Of a DNA stretch of 15,997 nt, positions 13,376 through 15,997 are shown one piece after another. The position numbers were made by a program, and so were the translations under genes. This DNA is from Fibrobacteres bacterium CG2_30_45_31 (GTDB lineage Bacteria > Fibrobacterota > Fibrobacteria > Fibrobacterales > Fibrobacteraceae). The notes beneath the pieces were generated by a model that ran no database searches, had not been told where the DNA came from, and worked only from the letters and a program-made list of their open reading frames with translations. The stretch covers positions 1 through 15,997 of the forward strand of contig MNYL01000177.1 in assembly GCA_001873075.1 (NCBI GenBank). Direction: 5' to 3'. Numbering within the stretch: position 1 is the stretch's first letter; every line of letters begins with the position of its first letter.

Positions 13376-14335
13376 TTGAATACAGCTCCTTTTGAACAAA
13401 ACATCATTGCGATGGTATGGGATTTTGATAAAACGCTTATCAGCGGGTACATGCAAGAACCTTTGTTTAAGCGTTACGGAATAGAAGGGAAGACTTTTTG
13501 GAATGAGGTGAATCGACTCGGCGCTTACTATGCAAAGCGTGGAATACAAGTGAATCGCGACACGAATTATCTTAATCATATTTTGACCTATGTCAAAAGC
13601 GGTCTGATGAGAGGTCTTTCTAACCGGATTTTACGCGAATGTGGTGCCGAGCTCCACTTTTACCCGGGGCTTCCTGAACTGTTACCTTCAATCAAACTTC
13701 TCATTGAACAGAACCCTCTCTACCAAACATTAGGAATCCGGCTGGAGCATTATGTGGTGAGTACGGGCTTTGCTGAAACGATTCGCGGAAGTGCCGTGGC
13801 CCCTTATGTGGATGGTATTTTCGGCTGTGAGTTTATTGAATCCCCAGCGCCCCCTGGTTTCAAAGATGATATGAATATAGAGGAAGAAGCGGAGATTTCT
13901 CAGATTGCGAGTGCCCTCGATAATACCTCTAAAACGCGATTCCTATTCGAGATCAATAAGGGTGCGAATAAATATCCTGGCACCATCGATGTCAATTCAA
14001 AAATTGAAGAAAATAATCGGCGAATTCCTTTCGAGAATATGATTTACATTGCCGATGGGCCTTCTGATGTGCCTGCGTTCAGCATTTTGAATAAATTCGG
14101 GGGAACTACTTATGCCATCTACCCCAGCGGGGATCGGGCGGCGTTGAGGCAAGTAGACGCTCTTCGGAGAGAGGGACGCATTCAAATGTTCGGGGAAGCA
14201 AATTATTCCGAAGGATCCCTTTCCTGGATGTGGCTAACTGAGCAAGTAGGCCAAATCGCGAATCATTTGGTTCAAAAGCATGTGACAAATGTCCGCCAAA
14301 GCGCTTCCGTTCCTCCTTCGCATCTCAACAGTTAA
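13376..14335 (+). CDS. HAD-superfamily phosphatase, large-cap type
   Basis: This is a haloacid-dehalogenase-fold phosphohydrolase of about 319 residues; the substrate is unknown. Motif I is WDFDKTL (15-21) with nucleophile Asp16 and acid/base Asp18. Motif II is VVSTGF (127-132, Ser129/Thr130), Lys195 in INKG is a possible motif III, and motif IV is IYIADGPSDVPAF (223-235) with Asp227 and Asp231. The segment between about 22 and 120 is a large helical cap, as in the SerB-like group, but the overall protein is longer than SerB. The start is a TTG at 13376: GTGAGG lies just upstream, and the ATG at 13412 would cut into the first beta strand before the nucleophile. It is six bases after the M23-like gene and is followed by a strong terminator, so it ends that transcription unit. 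An envelope-related substrate is only suggested by context. Confidence 0.83.
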   Translation: MNTAPFEQNIIAMVWDFDKTLISGYMQEPLFKRYGIEGKTFWNEVNRLGAYYAKRGIQVNRDTNYLNHILTYVKSGLMRGLSNRILRECGAELHFYPGLPELLPSIKLLIEQNPLYQTLGIRLEHYVVSTGFAETIRGSAVAPYVDGIFGCEFIESPAPPGFKDDMNIEEEAEISQIASALDNTSKTRFLFEINKGANKYPGTIDVNSKIEENNRRIPFENMIYIADGPSDVPAFSILNKFGGTTYAIYPSGDRAALRQVDALRREGRIQMFGEANYSEGSLSWMWLTEQVGQIANHLVQKHVTNVRQSASVPPSHLNS

Positions 14336-14355
14336 TCCACAATACTATATTTGTG

Positions 14356-14391
14356 AATCTTGGGTTTTTTCTTTGAAACCCAAAGATTTTT
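14356..14391 (+). terminator. Strong hairpin and T-run between the HAD gene and rng
   Basis: AATCTTGGGTTT (14356-14367) pairs with AAACCCAAAGATT (14376-14388) over 12 pairs with one bulged A; the eight-base loop is TTTCTTTG, and the T-run is 14387-14391. It starts 21 bases after the HAD stop and ends 18 bases before the rng ATG. It looks like a terminator for the upstream unit, but could also be a leader structure of rng if that promoter lies upstream. A TATATT (14346-14351) sits just before the stem. Confidence 0.85.
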
Positions 14392-14409
14392 GTACCTCTA
14401 GGAGTTTTA

Positions 14410-15948
14410 ATGTCAACACAAAGTTCCAAGCGCGGCATTTTGATTAGTATGACACCTTATGAAAAACGAATAGCCATCATGGAAGATGGTGAACTCGTGG
14501 AACTTGTTGTGGAGGGCGTGACATCTAATCGCGTTCTCGGCAATATTTATAAGGGTGTTGTCCAAAAAGTGCTTCCTGCGCTGAAAGCTGCTTTTATTGA
14601 TATCGGTCTGGAAAAGGCCGGTTTTTTACACCAAGATGATGCTGTGGATCGTAATTTGTCCCTTCGCCGTGAATTTGGAGATGGAGAGGATGACGATTCT
14701 GCTGAAGAGGCTCTTTCAATTGACGAATTGTTGAAAGAAGGCCAGGAAATCATGGTGCAGGTCATCAAGGAACCCATCAGTACGAAGGGTGCCCGTTTGA
14801 CCACTCATCTCAGTTTTGCGGGGCGTTTCCTCGTTTGTATGCCAGGCACCAATTTTGTGGGTGTTTCCAAACGCGAACGCGATCCACATAAACGTCGTGA
14901 ATTCAAGAAAGTCGTTCGCCACTTAAAAGGTCGCGATGTCGGTTATATCGTCCGGACTAACGGTCTTGGTGAATCCGAACTTGAAATCTCCAAACAGATG
15001 CGCGATCTTGAAAGCAAGTGGGAGTTGACGAAGCAGAATTTTGAAAATCAAGCGGCGGAAACTTGCATTTATGAAGAATCCGATTCTGTGGATCAAACGA
15101 TTCGTGAATATTTCAGTGACAACACCGACTACGTTTATGTCGATAGTCGTGAAGAATATTTTGCCATTCGCGAAGAACTTCAGAAACTCTCGTCCGACAA
15201 GTTGGACAAAGTAAAGCTGTGGAGCTCTGCGGAAAGTTTGTTTGAGTACTTCAAAATTGAAGATGATTACGCACGATCCTTGCAACGTCAGGTTCCGCTT
15301 TCACGGGGTGGAAATTTGGTGATCGATCAAACCGAAGCGTTGGTGGCGATCGATATCAATACCGGACCGAAGGTTCACGGCAAAGATCAGGCAAAGATTA
15401 TTCTCGAAACGAATATTGATGCTTGCTATGAAATTGCGAAGCAACTGCGTCTGCGCGATGTGGGTGGCTTGATTGTCATCGACTTTATTGATATGGATAC
15501 CGATGCAGATCGTGACATTGTGTACCAGGAATTCCGTAAGGCCATTCGTCGCGATAAGGCTCCGATTAGCCCCACTCCGATTTCTCAGTTTGGTTTGATG
15601 GAAGTAACTCGCAAGCGCGTACGTGCGAATCTCATGACAGAAAAAACGGAGAAATGCCCGGTTTGTGAAGGCTGTGGGCACATCCTCACTTTGGAAACGA
15701 CGTTATCCCTGATTGACCGCTGGCTTGCCCGCGCTCGCACCAAGGGTCGTTTGCACCGCGTGCAGATGGTCGTAAGTCCTCCGATGGTGGATGTTCTTTG
15801 CCGCGATATGGGCCGTATGTTCCATTATCTTGAGTACAAACATGATATTCAGATTGAACTTGTGGAAGATGAACATTCTTACATTAATCAGTTCTCGATG
15901 TATGATTTGAAAGGTGAAGAAATCACGGATACATTCAACTTCAGCTGA
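14410..15948 (+). CDS. rng: Ribonuclease G (RNase E/G family)
   Basis: RNase E/G enzymes cut single-stranded, 5'-monophosphate RNA and mature 16S rRNA and other transcripts. The 512-residue length matches RNase G rather than full RNase E, whose long C-terminal scaffold is absent. An S1 RNA-binding domain covers about 40-140 (GNIYKGVVQKVLPALKAAFIDIG), interrupted by an acidic insertion (GDGEDDDSAEE, 90-100). The 5'-sensor and RNase H-like parts follow, with the DNase I-like catalytic core holding the metal-binding Asp315 in VAIDINTG and Asp358 in VIDFIDM. The Zn-link is CPVC (Cys416, Cys419). The C-terminus continues about 90 residues past it. AGGAG (14400-14404) lies five bases before the ATG. 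A terminator follows at the window end, so the gene seems to be transcribed singly. Confidence 0.96.
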   Translation: MSTQSSKRGILISMTPYEKRIAIMEDGELVELVVEGVTSNRVLGNIYKGVVQKVLPALKAAFIDIGLEKAGFLHQDDAVDRNLSLRREFGDGEDDDSAEEALSIDELLKEGQEIMVQVIKEPISTKGARLTTHLSFAGRFLVCMPGTNFVGVSKRERDPHKRREFKKVVRHLKGRDVGYIVRTNGLGESELEISKQMRDLESKWELTKQNFENQAAETCIYEESDSVDQTIREYFSDNTDYVYVDSREEYFAIREELQKLSSDKLDKVKLWSSAESLFEYFKIEDDYARSLQRQVPLSRGGNLVIDQTEALVAIDINTGPKVHGKDQAKIILETNIDACYEIAKQLRLRDVGGLIVIDFIDMDTDADRDIVYQEFRKAIRRDKAPISPTPISQFGLMEVTRKRVRANLMTEKTEKCPVCEGCGHILTLETTLSLIDRWLARARTKGRLHRVQMVVSPPMVDVLCRDMGRMFHYLEYKHDIQIELVEDEHSYINQFSMYDLKGEEITDTFNFS

Positions 15949-15966
15949 TTTTAAAAAATATTTTGA

Positions 15967-15997
15967 AAGGCCCTGCATTTACTTGTGGGGTCTTTTT
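15967..15997 (+). terminator. Terminator after rng, at the window edge
   Basis: AAGGCCCT (15967-15974) pairs with GGGGTCTT (15987-15994), including two G-T pairs, around a 12-base loop, and runs into a T tract that continues to the last base of the window. It lies 18 bases after the rng stop codon. Confidence 0.75.

Noticed and set aside
14923..15681. Minus-strand frames opposite rng
   Set aside because: They are antisense to the conserved catalytic core of RNase G and show no domain or ribosome site.

Overview
The window looks like chromosomal DNA from a Fibrobacter-type (Fibrobacterota) fibre-degrading bacterium. The main clue is a family 9 glycoside hydrolase that ends in a C-terminal sorting-type beta domain. 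Futalosine-pathway menaquinone synthesis (MqnA) and the compact, moderate-GC, non-Bacteroidota-like gene style fit as well. This assignment is inference from gene content; no rRNA or other phylogenetic marker RNA is present. I saw no tRNA, CRISPR array, insertion sequence or prophage gene. Coding density is very high and no gap exceeds about 170 bases.

Layout. (1) 1-1347: the 3' part of a secreted GH9 endoglucanase, closed by a clear terminator. (2) 1401-5400, plus strand: a tightly overlapped run of clpP, ftsY, a small lipoprotein, a periplasmic thioredoxin-fold protein, and a membrane family 2 glycosyltransferase whose frame runs straight into a signal-peptide-bearing small beta-barrel protein. 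Adjacent genes overlap by 1 to 23 bases (TAATG and ATGA junctions), so translational coupling is likely. (3) 5446-5730, minus strand, a small EF-Tu-domain-2-like protein, divergent from mqnA (5801-6619). (4) 6785-7645, a response regulator with diguanylate cyclase output, convergent with eda (KDPG aldolase, minus, 7653-8288). (5) 8355-10130, a stand-alone OLD-family ATPase/Toprim nuclease, divergent from eda and convergent with ttcA. (6) 10136-12208, minus strand: small membrane protein, dnaN, then ttcA beyond a terminator. (7) 12274-14335, plus strand: a small coiled-coil protein, a membrane-anchored M23 peptidase-like protein and a HAD phosphatase, closed by a strong hairpin terminator. (8) 14410-15948, an RNase E/G family ribonuclease with a terminator at the window edge.

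How they fit together. Most genes are housekeeping: protein targeting (FtsY), proteolysis (ClpP), replication (DnaN), tRNA thiolation (TtcA), RNA processing (RNase G), quinone synthesis (MqnA). The clpP-ftsY transcription unit continues into envelope proteins, so it mixes membrane targeting with envelope biogenesis. The M23/HAD unit also points to the envelope. The points most worth a second look are the in-frame glycosyltransferase/beta-barrel joint at about 4910-4940, the ClpP with a non-canonical N-terminus, the solitary OLD nuclease, the M23 domain lacking one catalytic histidine, and three genes whose start codons lie only 11-18 bases past a terminator-like hairpin.
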